Positions 15,868 through 25,184 of a stretch of DNA of 64,000 bases are shown here, one piece after another. The notes below the pieces were generated by a model. That model was not told the DNA's origin and ran no database searches. It saw nothing but the letters and a program-made list of their open reading frames with translations. Positions within the stretch are counted from its first letter, which is position 1. Each line of letters begins with the position of its first letter. A program made the translations under genes and the position numbers. The DNA is from Oscillospiraceae bacterium (lineage in GTDB: Bacteria > Bacillota > Clostridia > Oscillospirales > Oscillospiraceae). The stretch spans positions 1 to 64,000 of the forward strand of contig CADCHN010000012.1 of the NCBI GenBank assembly GCA_902801295.1, given 5' to 3'.

Positions 15868-16939
15868 CGCGGTTTTTCCTGTTGCAGCGGCGGAGCGCAA
15901 TAAGCAGGATCACAATGGCAGCAAGAGTGACGACGGAAATGACAGACCAGAGAAGCACATGGCTCTCATCACCGGTCTTTGGCTGCGTATCCGGCTTCTG
16001 GGTCGTGGCCGGGGTCGGGACCGGCTTCTCGGTCGGGGAAGGCTTCTCGGTCGGCTTCGGCTCCTCGGTCGGGACCGGTGTCGGGGTCGGTGTCGGTTCA
16101 GGCTCTTCGTCAATCCATGCCTCGGTGCGGATGATGATGTGCAGGATCAGGTCCTGATCCACCGCAAGATTGCCGAGCATGGTGTCGTAGGCATCATTGC
16201 TGTCAAGACCGTCGCCGTCGAAACGCTCATAGGGCCAGCGCCAGTCAATCCGGTAGTCCTCGATCGTGCCGGAGGCCAGCTTGCCTTCCTTGCGGAAGCC
16301 GTCCAGTTCCAGTACGTCGGGCCACTCGGAGGCAGAACCCACCAGCCATGCACCGGTGCCGTCACTCAGGCGTCCCTCGATGGGGATCCAAAGCCCGTCG
16401 GTGTTTTCATAAAAGGCTTCAATCGTGAGGATATAGTCGAGATTATACGAGCCGGTATTGCTCAGCGTGAAAGAATAGGTCTCCTCGGTGCCGGGAGCAA
16501 AAACTTTGTCGCCCTTTGAGGAGTTGACGGAGACGGTCGGATAGCCGGACTCACTGTCATAGCTGACCCGGAAGATTTCTACGTCGGTGTGGGTAGACCA
16601 CACGGTATCCTCGTCATAGACGCCAAAGCCGGTCTTCGGATCGGTCAGCGGTGCGGGCGCAGTCTCGATGCGCGGAGCAGCCAGCACGGCAGGCGCATAG
16701 CTGGCGCGACGGCCGCCCAGGTTCTCTCCCTGTGCGCCGCGGCGGTGTACCTCAACCGTGCCGTTCGGGCTGCCCTCAGTCAGCGAGATGAGATTGCGCT
16801 GCGGTGCCTTCGAAAAAGCCGACAGCTGGCTGAAAAGGACAGATATGCAGCAGATCTCCAGAACGATCAGCAGCGCCAGAAGCATGACGAGGCCGGAACG
16901 GAGATTCCTGTTTTTGGAAAGGGAGGCATATTCGCTCAT
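15857..16939 (-). CDS. Secreted protein with Pro/Thr stalk and sortase-like C-terminal anchor
   Basis: 360 residues. Membrane/signal segment at about 16-40, then a beta-rich domain (about 110-270; 'TYSFTLSNTGSYNLDYILTI' resembles TasA-like Ig strands). A Pro-Thr-Glu stalk (about 275-317) leads to 'QPKTGD' at about 319, a hydrophobic helix and a Lys/Arg-rich tail. This is the LPxTG layout with Gln replacing Leu. It is probably the wall-linked base of the fibre system, attached by a sortase outside the window. It is the first gene of the operon running to 12412 and overlaps sipW. Confidence 0.7.
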   Translation of the reverse strand: MSEYASLSKNRNLRSGLVMLLALLIVLEICCISVLFSQLSAFSKAPQRNLISLTEGSPNGTVEVHRRGAQGENLGGRRASYAPAVLAAPRIETAPAPLTDPKTGFGVYDEDTVWSTHTDVEIFRVSYDSESGYPTVSVNSSKGDKVFAPGTEETYSFTLSNTGSYNLDYILTIEAFYENTDGLWIPIEGRLSDGTGAWLVGSASEWPDVLELDGFRKEGKLASGTIEDYRIDWRWPYERFDGDGLDSNDAYDTMLGNLAVDQDLILHIIIRTEAWIDEEPEPTPTPTPVPTEEPKPTEKPSPTEKPVPTPATTQKPDTQPKTGDESHVLLWSVISVVTLAAIVILLIALRRCNRKNRDDK

Positions 16940-17048
16940 ACGATCGCTTCCTCCTAACGAATTGAAAAGATACGTTTTGCTTTGACAAAGGCCCGCGCCG
17001 CGCGTGGGGCTTTGTCAGAGCAAAGGCTCTGAACGCTTGAGAGGCAGA

Positions 17049-17081
17049 TTGCCCCCGCCCCGCCACGATGGGCGGGGGCAA
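17049..17081. terminator. Terminator after major TasA-like gene
   Basis: TTGCCCCCGCCC and its perfect complement flank a 9-nt loop, about 50 nt past the stop at 17130. It separates the two TasA/SipW units. The U tract is weak. Confidence 0.6.
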
Positions 17082-17129
17082 TTTGTCTTTCAGCCGTAAT
17101 CGGCCAATGCTTACAGATCTATGTAAGAA

Positions 17130-18080
17130 TCAGTCGATCTGAGTGGCGGTTGCGATGAAGGTAGCCGCGACAGTGGTGGATGCATTGTCGTCGGTCACGA
17201 CTTCAGCAGCAACATTGCCCAGATAAGTATCGGCCTTGTTAAAGAGCTCAGCATTCTCCTGCTCAAAGGCCCAGGACCAGTCAAGCGTAAAGGTGAAGTC
17301 CATTTCCTTGTTGGGGTCGAAGTCGTAGGAGAGCTTGAAGGTGCCGGCTTCCTTGTCAGCCTCGAGCTGGAAGTTGCGGCCGCCGGAGACGACCTTGCCC
17401 AGCGCGGTTTCAACGATGTTCTTGTAGCCATCGTTGCCCGCGACCTTCTGGATGATGGTGATCGCGTCAAAGATGGAGCAGCCTTCTCTGGTCAGGCCAT
17501 AGGCCTCAGCCTGAGCGAGGTTCGCTGCGGGCAGATTGTCATACAGCGCGGTGGCCACGTTCATGGTCACGCCCTTGCCCTCGATGACCAGGTTCCACTT
17601 CAAAGGCGCATAGTCTTTGTCGAGAGTGAATTCACCGGTGTAACCGTAGGTGCCGTCATCGGCCTTCACGAGCTGGGTGTAGTCGGTGTAGCTGCCTTTC
17701 TTCAGGACGACGTCCGTAATACCCTTGCCTTCGAGGGTGTAGCGGGCAGCAACCTCAGGCGTACCCTTGACGGTAGCGACGAGCGCCATGTCAGCCTCTT
17801 TCGCGCTGGTGCCGGGAGCAACAACCTGTTCGCCCTCAACAGCGCTCATAACGCTGTACTCGCCTTCAGCATTTTTATATGCCTCGTCAGCCGTCTTGTA
17901 CTTGTCGGCAAAAGCGCCGCCTTCGACAGTAACAACAACGCCCCACTTGGCAACACGGGCCTGATCTTCGCCTTCGGCCTTGGTGACGTACTTGGCGAAG
18001 GTGCTGGAGATCGCACAGGTGGACATGAGAGTCAGAACCAGGATCAGGGAGAGCACTCTCATCACAGTGTTTTTCTTCAT
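17130..18080 (-). CDS. TasA-like fibre subunit, probably the main one
   Basis: 316 residues. The signal peptide ends 'SSTFAKYVTKAEGEDQARVA' (about 25-44), the textbook SipW-dependent pattern seen in TasA/camelysin-like proteins. The mature protein is long and beta-rich, with 'APGTSAKEADMALVATVKGT' and a final 'LDWSWAFEQEN'. Ribosome site AAAGGAGT is well placed before 18080. It sits just downstream of a second sipW (18307-19008) and is closed by its own terminator. That layout suggests high expression and a structural role in a surface fibre or biofilm matrix. Confidence 0.8.
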   Translation of the reverse strand: MKKNTVMRVLSLILVLTLMSTCAISSTFAKYVTKAEGEDQARVAKWGVVVTVEGGAFADKYKTADEAYKNAEGEYSVMSAVEGEQVVAPGTSAKEADMALVATVKGTPEVAARYTLEGKGITDVVLKKGSYTDYTQLVKADDGTYGYTGEFTLDKDYAPLKWNLVIEGKGVTMNVATALYDNLPAANLAQAEAYGLTREGCSIFDAITIIQKVAGNDGYKNIVETALGKVVSGGRNFQLEADKEAGTFKLSYDFDPNKEMDFTFTLDWSWAFEQENAELFNKADTYLGNVAAEVVTDDNASTTVAATFIATATQID

Positions 18081-18306
18081 GTGTTTGAAAAACTCCTTTC
18101 TTCATATTGCCGCTTCAACGGCGGATTGGGATTTGAGCCGTATCCACGGCTGTTCTTCTTCCCCCCTTGGGTGAAACGCCGATTTCCGCCGCAGCACGCG
18201 GCCGCACGCTTCCGTCCCCGCTCCACTCCCGGGAGAGAATATATATATTCACCCCCGGCGTGGCTTCCAGGGGAAGAATACCTTGGTGATTGCTGGTTTG
18301 ACAGAA
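18081..18306 (-). other. 226-bp spacer between sipW and tasA-like gene
   Basis: No coding sequence is seen. It holds the AAAGGAGT ribosome site of the downstream gene near 18095 and an AT palindrome GAATATATATATTC at about 18237-18250 flanked by GC-rich short repeats (CCCGGGAG, CCCCCGG). An internal promoter is possible but I cannot place a good -35. Confidence 0.4.
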
Positions 18307-19008
18307 TTACTCTTTCTTATTTTCGGTCTGTTCCGCCTCAACTGCCGCCTGCTTGGCGCGCAGCGCCTCAAGCTCGGCAAGCAAAGCCGCGGTGTCCTCA
18401 TTTTTGGCCTTTTCGTATTTCCGGCGGCGGATCAATTCAAAGGCGATCAGCAGCACCATCGGTACCGCGACGCACACAACAAGGCCCGGCGTGCTCTGCA
18501 GAAACATGGCTACTTTGCCCGCGCCGCCGATTTTGGTCTGATATACGCCGACCAGGCTCTCAGCCGGGGCAAGCGAGGGGTCCTCTGCATTGTTCGCGTC
18601 GCCCTTTGTACGGAAAGACACCGTTCCGTTTTCGTTGACAATCTCCACGACTCTGTGCGTCAGCACGCTCACGCCGCTGCCATCCGGGTCAAAGAAAGAG
18701 ATCACATCACCCTGCTTCACGTTTTGCGCGTCAGTGGCTTTCACGATGATCATATCGCCGCTTTTGATCTGCGGGTACATGGAGTCCGTCAGAACGATCA
18801 GCGGAGAATAGCCGCCGATTGCAGGAACCCTGCCCGGGTTAATCAGGCCCTGGACAATCATTGTCACATTCATAATCAGGATCGGCAAAAGCAAGACGCA
18901 GAGAATGATGCCGATGGCAGAACCGACACTTCCCTGTTTTGTTTCTTTCTTTTTCAACGCTGCATCCCAGCCTTTCCGCCGATTCAAGCTGATGAAGTAA
19001 CCGAGCAC
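18307..19008 (-). CDS. sipW: Second SipW-type signal peptidase I
   Basis: 233 residues, distinct from the enzyme at 15214-15867. It has an N-terminal anchor (about 28-54), Ser in 'IVLTDSMYPQIKSGD', His in 'VLTHRVVEI', 'RTKGDANNAED', a second membrane segment (about 172-190) and a coiled Glu/Lys/Ala-rich tail. It precedes the major TasA-like gene with a 226-bp gap. The start is a GTG at 19008 with a weak GGAAG; a nearby alternative start cannot be excluded. A strong promoter lies at 19064-19092. Confidence 0.85.
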   Translation of the reverse strand: MLGYFISLNRRKGWDAALKKKETKQGSVGSAIGIILCVLLLPILIMNVTMIVQGLINPGRVPAIGGYSPLIVLTDSMYPQIKSGDMIIVKATDAQNVKQGDVISFFDPDGSGVSVLTHRVVEIVNENGTVSFRTKGDANNAEDPSLAPAESLVGVYQTKIGGAGKVAMFLQSTPGLVVCVAVPMVLLIAFELIRRRKYEKAKNEDTAALLAELEALRAKQAAVEAEQTENKKE

Positions 19009-19063
19009 TATCTTCCATAAATTGGAAGCAGCAAGTGATACCTATCGACTCTTATACATTGTT

Positions 19064-19092
19064 ATTATATATACATAAACTGGTAAATGCAA
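19064..19092 (-). promoter_or_regulatory. Promoter of the second sipW
   Basis: Minus strand: TTGCAT (19087-19092), 17-nt spacer, TATAAT (19064-19069), in an AT-rich intergenic region, about 55 nt from the GTG at 19008. Confidence 0.7.
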
Positions 19093-19205
19093 TAGGGTTT
19101 TCCAGATTATCTGAAAAATAGTTAAGATTTGTTTTCCTCTTTCATCTCTTTCTTTATTTTAGTCCGCCAAACGTGTCGCAACGTGTCAAACCATGTCTGC
19201 TGACG

Positions 19206-19238
19206 AAAAAGCCCGGAGGCGAAGTGCCTCCGGGCTTT
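19206..19238 (-). terminator. Rho-independent terminator of the isc operon
   Basis: Minus strand AAAGCCCGGAGGC-ACTTC-GCCTCCGGGCTTT followed by further T residues, a few bases past the iscU stop at 19250. Confidence 0.9.
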
Positions 19239-19249
19239 CTGCTGTACCG

Positions 19250-19690
19250 TTACTCGGCGACGTGACCGTGCTCGTCTTCCTCAGGAAAGACAAAGTCCTC
19301 GGCGTTATACTCGATGCCCTTGCGGTCGTAATAGTCCTTGACCGCAGCGCGTACGGCCTGCTCAGCCAGCACAGAGCAGTGGATCTTGTGCGTGGGCAGA
19401 CCGTCGAGCGCCTCGACGACCGCCTTGTTCGACAGCTGCAGCGCTTCCTCGATGGGCTTGCCGATAATGAGATCGGTCGCCATGGAGCTGGTCGCGATCG
19501 CACTGCCGCAGCCGAAGGTGTTGAACTTGCAGTCGGTGATGACGCCCTCGTCGTCCACCTTGATATACATGCGCATGATATCGCCGCACTTGGCGTTGCC
19601 GACCTCGCCGATGCCGTCGGCGTCCTCGATCTTGCCCATGTTGTGGGGATTGCGGAAATGTTCCATTACCTTTTCACTGTAAAGAGCCAT
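19250..19690 (-). CDS. iscU: IscU/NifU-type Fe-S cluster scaffold
   Basis: 146 residues. IscU assembles Fe-S clusters from IscS-derived sulfur before transfer to apoproteins. The three conserved Cys are visible: 'NAKCGD', 'NTFGCGSAIATSS' and 'KIHCSVLAEQAVR'. 'YSEKVMEHFRNPHNMGKIED' is the family opening. Length is usual, with a short acidic His-containing tail. It is the last gene of the iscR-iscS-iscU operon, 36 bp after iscS. Confidence 0.95.
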   Translation of the reverse strand: MALYSEKVMEHFRNPHNMGKIEDADGIGEVGNAKCGDIMRMYIKVDDEGVITDCKFNTFGCGSAIATSSMATDLIIGKPIEEALQLSNKAVVEALDGLPTHKIHCSVLAEQAVRAAVKDYYDRKGIEYNAEDFVFPEEDEHGHVAE

Positions 19691-19726
19691 TGTACTTTCC
19701 TCCCAAATATGATGAAGTCGTTTTGT

Positions 19727-20914
19727 TTAGATCAGATGCGCTCGTTCGCCCTTCTGCAGCTCGTCCCAGACCGGAGACATATTGCGCAGGTACTCCACGA
19801 CCTGGGGCACGACCTCGATGATGTGGTCGATCTGTTCCATCGTGTTGTATTCGCCGATGCTCAGACGAAGCGAACCGTGGGCCACCTCGTGTGGCAGGCC
19901 GATGGCCAGCAGCACATGGCTGGGGTCAAGGGAGCCGGAGGTGCAGGCGCTGCCGGAGGAGGCGCAGATGCCCTGGTCGTCCAGCATGAGCAGCAGACTC
20001 TCGCCCTCGATGCCCTCGAAGCACATGTTCACGGTGCCGGGGACGTGGTGCTCCAGACTGCCGTTGATTTTGCTGTGCGGGATCTTGCTGAGCTCGGCAA
20101 AGAGCTTATCGCGCATGGGGATGATCTTCGCGGTGTTCTCCTCCATGTGCGCCACGCTCTCCTTGAGCGCCGCCGCCATCGCAACGATGCCGGCCACGTT
20201 CTCGGTGCCGGCGCGCTTACCGCGCTCCTGGGCGCCGCCGTCGATGATATTGCTGATGAGCACGCCTTTTCTGGCGTACAGCGCGCCCACACCTTTGGGC
20301 GCGTGGAACTTGTGGCCGGAGATCGACAGCATGTCGATATTCATCGCCTTCACGTCGATCGGCATATGGCCGGCGGCCTGCACCGCATCGGTGTGGAAGG
20401 GGATCTTCTTCTCGCGGCAGAGTGCGCCGATCTCGGTGATGGGCTGCACCGTGCCGATCTCATTGTTGGCAAACATGACGGTCACGAGCGCCGTGTCGGG
20501 TCGGATCGCCGCTTCGATATCCTCCACACGGACGATGCCGTCCTCGTGCACGTCCACCAGCGTGACCTCAAAGCCCTCCTTCTCCAGGCGCTTGAGCGTG
20601 TGCAGTACGGCGTGGTGCTCAAATTTGGTAGAAATCAGATGCTTCTTGCCCTTCTTCGCGCCGTTGCGGGCCGCGGAGATGATGGCCTGGTTGTCGGCCT
20701 CGCTGCCGCCGGAGGTGAAATAGATTTCTTTCGGATCGGCGTTCAGACAGGCCGCAATGTCCTCCCTCGCCTGCGTCAGCGCCTCAGTCGCCTTCTGGCC
20801 AAAGGCATAGAGGCTGGAGGGATTGCCGTAATAATCCGTCAGATAGGGCAGCATGGCGTCCAGAGCCGTTTTGCTGACGCTGGTCGTGGCCGCGTTATCC
20901 GCATAGACAAACAT
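19727..20914 (-). CDS. iscS: Cysteine desulfurase IscS/NifS
   Basis: 395 residues, PLP-dependent, making persulfide sulfur from cysteine for IscU. Seen: opening '[20 protein letters not shown]', '[12 protein letters not shown]', PLP lysine in '[18 protein letters not shown]', and catalytic Cys loop '[12 protein letters not shown]'. The start at 20914 (M-F-V-Y) is chosen over 20947 because AGGAAG lies just upstream and homologues start with the 'YxDNAATT' strand. It lies between iscR and iscU. Confidence 0.95.
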   Translation of the reverse strand: MFVYADNAATTSVSKTALDAMLPYLTDYYGNPSSLYAFGQKATEALTQAREDIAACLNADPKEIYFTSGGSEADNQAIISAARNGAKKGKKHLISTKFEHHAVLHTLKRLEKEGFEVTLVDVHEDGIVRVEDIEAAIRPDTALVTVMFANNEIGTVQPITEIGALCREKKIPFHTDAVQAAGHMPIDVKAMNIDMLSISGHKFHAPKGVGALYARKGVLISNIIDGGAQERGKRAGTENVAGIVAMAAALKESVAHMEENTAKIIPMRDKLFAELSKIPHSKINGSLEHHVPGTVNMCFEGIEGESLLLMLDDQGICASSGSACTSGSLDPSHVLLAIGLPHEVAHGSLRLSIGEYNTMEQIDHIIEVVPQVVEYLRNMSPVWDELQKGERAHLI

Positions 20915-20981
20915 GATGGTTCTTCCTTTCTGTTTATTTCCTATCATTCCGCTGGGAATTATATCATATGCGTTGGATTTG

Positions 20982-21416
20982 TCAAGTCTCGGTTTTCCAT
21001 TTTTCTCCCGTCAGCAGATCCTGCAGGCTGACGCCGTCGAGATAGGCGTTGGTCAGATCGTCCAGCTCCTTCCACATCGGCAGGGTGATGCAGGCGGAAG
21101 CCTTGTCGCACTGGATCTCACCGTCTTTGATGCAGGAGACCGGCGCGAGATTGTCCTCCAGGCAGCGCAGGATCTCTCCCACGCTGTAATCTGCCGGGCT
21201 GCGGCTGAGGCGATAGCCGCCCTCCTTGCCGCGGGTGCTCTCCACAAGCTCCGCTTTTTTCAGGCTGCTGACGATCATTTCCAGGTACTTCATCGAGATT
21301 CCCTGGCGCTCGGCCACGGTTTTCAGCGACACGAAGCCCTCGTCCGGGTGCTGCGCCAGGTCGATCATCACACGCAGCGCATAGCGACCCTTGCTGGTTA
21401 CATTCACATTGCTCAC
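20982..21416 (-). CDS. iscR: Rrf2-family regulator IscR
   Basis: 144 residues. An N-terminal winged helix ('[20 protein letters not shown]', '[20 protein letters not shown]') is followed by the three-Cys Fe-S ligand loop C-x7-C-x6-C ('[15 protein letters not shown]'). It senses Fe-S status and likely represses its own operon. First gene of iscR-iscS-iscU. An imperfect dyad (ATTCCTAT...ATGGTAT) overlaps the promoter at 21432-21459. Confidence 0.92.
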   Translation of the reverse strand: MSNVNVTSKGRYALRVMIDLAQHPDEGFVSLKTVAERQGISMKYLEMIVSSLKKAELVESTRGKEGGYRLSRSPADYSVGEILRCLEDNLAPVSCIKDGEIQCDKASACITLPMWKELDDLTNAYLDGVSLQDLLTGEKWKTET

Positions 21417-21431
21417 CTCACGTTCTGTGTT

Positions 21432-21459
21432 AATATACCATAGATTTAATAGGAATTAA
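21432..21459 (-). promoter_or_regulatory. iscR promoter with possible IscR operator
   Basis: Minus strand TTAATT (21454-21459), 16-nt spacer, TATATT (21432-21437). The spacer holds the imperfect dyad ATTCCTATTAAATCTATGGT, a plausible autoregulatory site. The operator call is inference. Confidence 0.5.
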
Positions 21460-21470
21460 AGAGGAAAAAT

Positions 21471-21498
21471 AAAAAAGGACGCAAAAAAGCGTCCTTTT
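21471..21498 (-). terminator. Terminator of the sugar-ABC/HlyD operon
   Basis: Minus strand AAAAGGACGC-TTTTTT-GCGTCCTTTTTT, 8 nt after the stop at 21506. A strong rho-independent signal. Confidence 0.9.
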
Positions 21499-21505
21499 CT
21501 GAAAA

Positions 21506-22588
21506 CTATTTCTCTCCGCGGTGGGTCTTTTCCCAATGGCGGCGCTGGATACGGCGAACGATCTCCGCAACGCCGTCCTTGATGCGCGGCCAAAGCCGCT
21601 CGGTAAAGAGCTCCCAGCCGCTTTTCAGGCGCTTCCAGAGCCAGACGATCAGGCCCACAAGCGGCAGCACGAGCAGCAGGATCGCCGTCAGGAGCAGCCT
21701 CGCGCAGCGGTTTTCCGTCACGCGCGCCGCGTTTTCCCAGTAGGGATAAATCATGCCCATGCCCTGCATGGCGCGCTCATCCATCTTGCCCAGCAGCTTA
21801 AACAGGCGCCCGTAGGAAAAGCGGCCGCTGTTTTTCAGGATCTCGCCGCGGCCGATCGGGAAGTTCTCTTTTGCCACGTTCACGGCAAAGTCCTTGACGG
21901 GCTCCGGCAGCACGTACTCATAGGCCGTGATGCTCTCGGTGCCGGTCAGTTCGGCATAGGTCTCATAGTTCATATACAGACCCTGCCCGGCGGTATAGGC
22001 TCTGCGGCTCGCGTCGTCCGTCTCGCGCTCCACAACGCCGGCGACCTGGAAGATCCGGTCGTTGATCTTCATCTCCATCCCCTGCAGATCGGTGCCGCCA
22101 AAGAGCAGCCAGGCCAGGTCGAGATCCAGCAGCACGCGGTCGTGCATCAAATCGTCCTCGCGCAGATAGTCGCCGTTGAGGAGCTTGAGCGGATGGAAGC
22201 CGAAGAAATCGCCGCCGACCGCGATGACGGAGGCGTCGCCCGCTCCCTTTTCGCTGGACACGCGGACCTTGCCGACCGCGCTCCAGGCGTCGCGCCAGAG
22301 GCCGTCAGAGCCTTCGCCGTCCAGCGCGGCCTTGTTGAGCTCCTGCAGCATCTTGCCGCGGAAAGCGTAGATCTGGTTCTGGCTCAGCGCCTCGTCCACG
22401 GGGACAAAGCAGGAGACCTGCGTAAAGCTCTGTTCGCTCTCGCCCTGCCAGCGCTCCGCCGCCTGCTGGGCACTCAGTGCGCTTTTCAGGCCGTGGATGC
22501 GCCAGAGACAGACGAGCGCCGCGAGCGTCAGCAGCAGGCACAGGCTCAGCCAAAGGAGCTTTTTATGTTTTTTGAACAGTTCTTTCAT
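21506..22588 (-). CDS. Membrane protein with MacB-like extracytoplasmic domain
   Basis: 360 residues from an ATG at 22588, 1 bp after the HlyD-like stop. N-terminal membrane helix (about 9-27). A large extracytoplasmic domain carries MacB/FtsX-type periplasmic-core traits: 'VIAVGGDFFGFHPLKLLNGD', 'DRVLLDLDLAWLLFGGTDLQ', 'NDRIFQVAGVVERETD'. One further membrane helix lies near 305-328, followed by a basic tail. True MacB permeases have four helices and a partner ATPase; both are missing here. It is the last gene of an operon beginning at 28678. Function unknown; it may work with the HlyD-like adaptor. Confidence 0.65.
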   Translation of the reverse strand: MKELFKKHKKLLWLSLCLLLTLAALVCLWRIHGLKSALSAQQAAERWQGESEQSFTQVSCFVPVDEALSQNQIYAFRGKMLQELNKAALDGEGSDGLWRDAWSAVGKVRVSSEKGAGDASVIAVGGDFFGFHPLKLLNGDYLREDDLMHDRVLLDLDLAWLLFGGTDLQGMEMKINDRIFQVAGVVERETDDASRRAYTAGQGLYMNYETYAELTGTESITAYEYVLPEPVKDFAVNVAKENFPIGRGEILKNSGRFSYGRLFKLLGKMDERAMQGMGMIYPYWENAARVTENRCARLLLTAILLLVLPLVGLIVWLWKRLKSGWELFTERLWPRIKDGVAEIVRRIQRRHWEKTHRGEK

Positions 22589-22589
22589 A

Positions 22590-24266
22590 TCAGCCGGGCA
22601 TACGAACCATGTCGCCGTTCTTGACGGGCATGCTGCTGGTGGTAATGACAAAATCGCCGTAGTCCAGCTCGCCCGACACGGCAGAGTTGACGTCGTCGCT
22701 GGCCAGCACCGTCACGTCGACGCGCTTGGCGTAGTAGCGGTTGCCCAGCGGCGAATTCTTGGCCTCAACGGCCAGCACGAAGCTGCCGTTGGTATCCGAC
22801 CGAACCGAGGAATTGGGAACGATGGTATCGTAGTTCTGGCTCTTGGAGCCGACGGCGAGCGTGAGCTCCGTACCGGGATTGACGTCGCCGCTGACGTCGA
22901 AGGTCAGGATCTTGTTGCTCTGCGGGTTCTGCGGATCGGTGCGGATGCCGCTGAGCGTGGCGTGGATCTCGCGGCCCCACCAGTAGTTGGACACCGTGGC
23001 CTCGTCGCCCGTACGCACACGCCGCGCCTGATCGTTCGTCACGGAGAAGGACAGCGTGTAGCCGAGATCGGGCACCTGGATGGTGCAAAGGGTCTCGCCC
23101 TTGGCGGGCGTGTTGCCGGCGGTGTAATAGATGTTTTCAATAATGCCGGAGACGTTGGCCAGCACCTGCTCGCCCTCTTCCCCGCTGAGCTTGGCCAGCT
23201 TTTCCTTCGCCTTTTCGATCTGGTAGTTCAGATCCTGGATCTCGATATAGTTGCTGGCAGCGCTCTTGCTGTCGGAGATCTTCTGCTGATTGAGCGCGTA
23301 TTCCGCGGCAAAGACCTCGTCCTCAGCCTCCTTGCGGGCGGCCTGCGCCGCGGCGTAGGCGTCGGCATAGGTGCCGGACTGGCTCAGGAGATCGTTGAGC
23401 TCCTGCTCGGCGCTCTCGAGATCGGCCTGTGCGGTCGTCAGCGCCTCCTGGGCGTCGGATAGGCCGGCGTCGGATGCGGGATCAAGCGCGGCCTGCGCCA
23501 TCTGCGCGGCCTGCAGGGCACTCTCCGCCTCGTCCAGCTTCAGCTGGTACTCGGTCTTTTCACCGCCATCTTCCGAGGGTTCGGCCGGCTCGCCGTCCGG
23601 GGGATTGTCCAGCAGCTCGTTGAGATGCGCGAGCGCCTCGTCTACGCGCTTCTGCGCCTCGTCCTGCCTGGCGGCAAAGGCTGCCTGCGCGTCGGTCAGC
23701 GCGGTGCGCGCGTCGCTGACGCGCTGCTCCATAGCCTCCACCTTGGCATTGGCTTCCTTGAGGAGACTCGCCGGCACGCTGCCGTTATTCTCCAGCGCCA
23801 GATAGGCCAGAGCCTCGGCCTCACGAGCCTCGTCCAGCTTCTCCTGCAGCTGCTCAAGCTTGCGCTCGTCCAGCGAGTAGTCATAGCTCGGCGCGCTCGC
23901 TCCGGCGCGCTGCCGCGACAGCTCCAGCTGACGCAGTGATTCCTGGGCCTGCTCCAGCTCGTCGCTGCTGCCCTCGCCGTAGACGAACAGCACGTCGCCC
24001 TCGTTGACCTCCTGGCCGGCCTTGACCAGCACCGATCGGATCGTGCGCGTCTGCTCGGCCTTGACCTCATAGCCGCCGGTAGCCGTGACCGTGCCGCTGC
24101 CGCGGACGCGGGCCGTGATGGAGCCGCTCGTGACATTCTGCGTGGCGACCTCCGCCAGCGAGCGGTTCATGATTGTATTGGAGAAAAAGGTCAGAATCAG
24201 AAGGACGATCAGAAACACGATGACCGCGTTTTTGACCCATGCCCTGTTCTTCACTTGCATTTCCAT
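22590..24266 (-). CDS. HlyD-family periplasmic adaptor-like protein
   Basis: 558 residues. Membrane anchor (about 11-31), a biotinyl-lipoyl-like half ('GSGTVTATGGYEVKAEQTRT', 'VLVKAGQEVNEGDVLFVY'), a long Ala/Glu/Gln coiled coil (about 100-370), then the returning lipoyl half and beta-barrel ('NTPAKGETLCTIQV', 'IVPNSSVRSD'). Such adaptors normally bridge an ATPase-permease to the exterior, but no exporter ATPase lies in this operon. It follows the two sugar permeases by 42 bp and touches the MacB-like gene. Confidence 0.85.
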   Translation of the reverse strand: MEMQVKNRAWVKNAVIVFLIVLLILTFFSNTIMNRSLAEVATQNVTSGSITARVRGSGTVTATGGYEVKAEQTRTIRSVLVKAGQEVNEGDVLFVYGEGSSDELEQAQESLRQLELSRQRAGASAPSYDYSLDERKLEQLQEKLDEAREAEALAYLALENNGSVPASLLKEANAKVEAMEQRVSDARTALTDAQAAFAARQDEAQKRVDEALAHLNELLDNPPDGEPAEPSEDGGEKTEYQLKLDEAESALQAAQMAQAALDPASDAGLSDAQEALTTAQADLESAEQELNDLLSQSGTYADAYAAAQAARKEAEDEVFAAEYALNQQKISDSKSAASNYIEIQDLNYQIEKAKEKLAKLSGEEGEQVLANVSGIIENIYYTAGNTPAKGETLCTIQVPDLGYTLSFSVTNDQARRVRTGDEATVSNYWWGREIHATLSGIRTDPQNPQSNKILTFDVSGDVNPGTELTLAVGSKSQNYDTIVPNSSVRSDTNGSFVLAVEAKNSPLGNRYYAKRVDVTVLASDDVNSAVSGELDYGDFVITTSSMPVKNGDMVRMPG

Positions 24267-24308
24267 ATCATTCCGTCCTCTCTGCCCTCCCGGGCAAGGA
24301 ATTTGCGG

Positions 24309-25184
24309 TCAACCTTTGACCGATCCCGAGTTTGCAATGCCCTCGACAAGGTAGGCCTCGCCGTAGAGGAAGAGCAGCAGCGACGGGATCATATATACGG
24401 TGGCCATGGCAAAGGCCAGGCCGATCTCTCCGGAGTTGATGCTGGAGAGGAATACGCTCAGCGGCTGAGACTCCTCGTCCTTGAGCAGTACCAGCGGCTG
24501 CTCCACCATGTTCCAGTAGTCGATGAAGACCAGGATCGCGATGGAGAAGATCGCCGAGCGGCACTGCGGCAGGCAGACACGGGTAAAGATCTGCCACTCG
24601 CCCGCACCGTCGACCTTCGCGGCCTCGATGAGAGAATACGGGATGCGCCGCATGAACTTGGTCAGCAAAAAGACCGAGAACGGCGCGAAGATGCCCGGCA
24701 GGATGATCGACCAGCGGGTGTTGATGAGGCCGAGCCATTTGCTGACCAGATAGTTCGGCACCAGCGTAACCTGATAGGGCATCAGCATCAGGATCACGTA
24801 AAAGAAGAAGATGCCGCTGCGGATCTTGCCGCGCCAGCGGGTGAAGCTGTAGGCCGCTACCGAGGCGATCGCCACCTGGAAAATCACGATCGGCAGCACC
24901 AGGAGGATGCTGTTCCAGTATTTGATCAGGTACTCCGGTGACTTGATGAGGCCGGTGACGTACTGATCGAGCGTGACCTTGTCGGGGATGAACTTCAGAT
25001 TGACGGTCTTGGACACATAGCCGCCCGTGGTGGTGGAAAAGATCATGCCGTAGTTCGAGACGATCTCGCTCTCGGCCATGAAGGAGTTGGTGATGGTGAG
25101 CACCGTGGGCAGCAGGAACATCACCGCAAAGACGGCGCAGAGGACGAACATCACCCCGCGTCCGAAATAATGCTTTTTCTTCAT
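24309..25184 (-). CDS. CUT1 sugar ABC permease (MalG-like)
   Basis: 291 residues with six predicted membrane helices and the ATPase-contact EAA loop 'EAAKVDGAGEWQIFTRVCLP'. It forms the membrane channel with the permease at 25181-26065; start and stop overlap (ATGA). The cognate ATPase is not in the operon; the MsmX-type ATPase at 40706-41887 could serve it. Substrate unknown. Confidence 0.92.
   Translation of the reverse strand: MKKKHYFGRGVMFVLCAVFAVMFLLPTVLTITNSFMAESEIVSNYGMIFSTTTGGYVSKTVNLKFIPDKVTLDQYVTGLIKSPEYLIKYWNSILLVLPIVIFQVAIASVAAYSFTRWRGKIRSGIFFFYVILMLMPYQVTLVPNYLVSKWLGLINTRWSIILPGIFAPFSVFLLTKFMRRIPYSLIEAAKVDGAGEWQIFTRVCLPQCRSAIFSIAILVFIDYWNMVEQPLVLLKDEESQPLSVFLSSINSGEIGLAFAMATVYMIPSLLLFLYGEAYLVEGIANSGSVKG

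Noticed and set aside
22590-24266. HlyD-like protein as the missing adaptor of the NHLM exporter
   Set aside because: It lies about 36 kb away in a sugar-importer operon. The exporter's own adaptor is more likely beyond the right edge.
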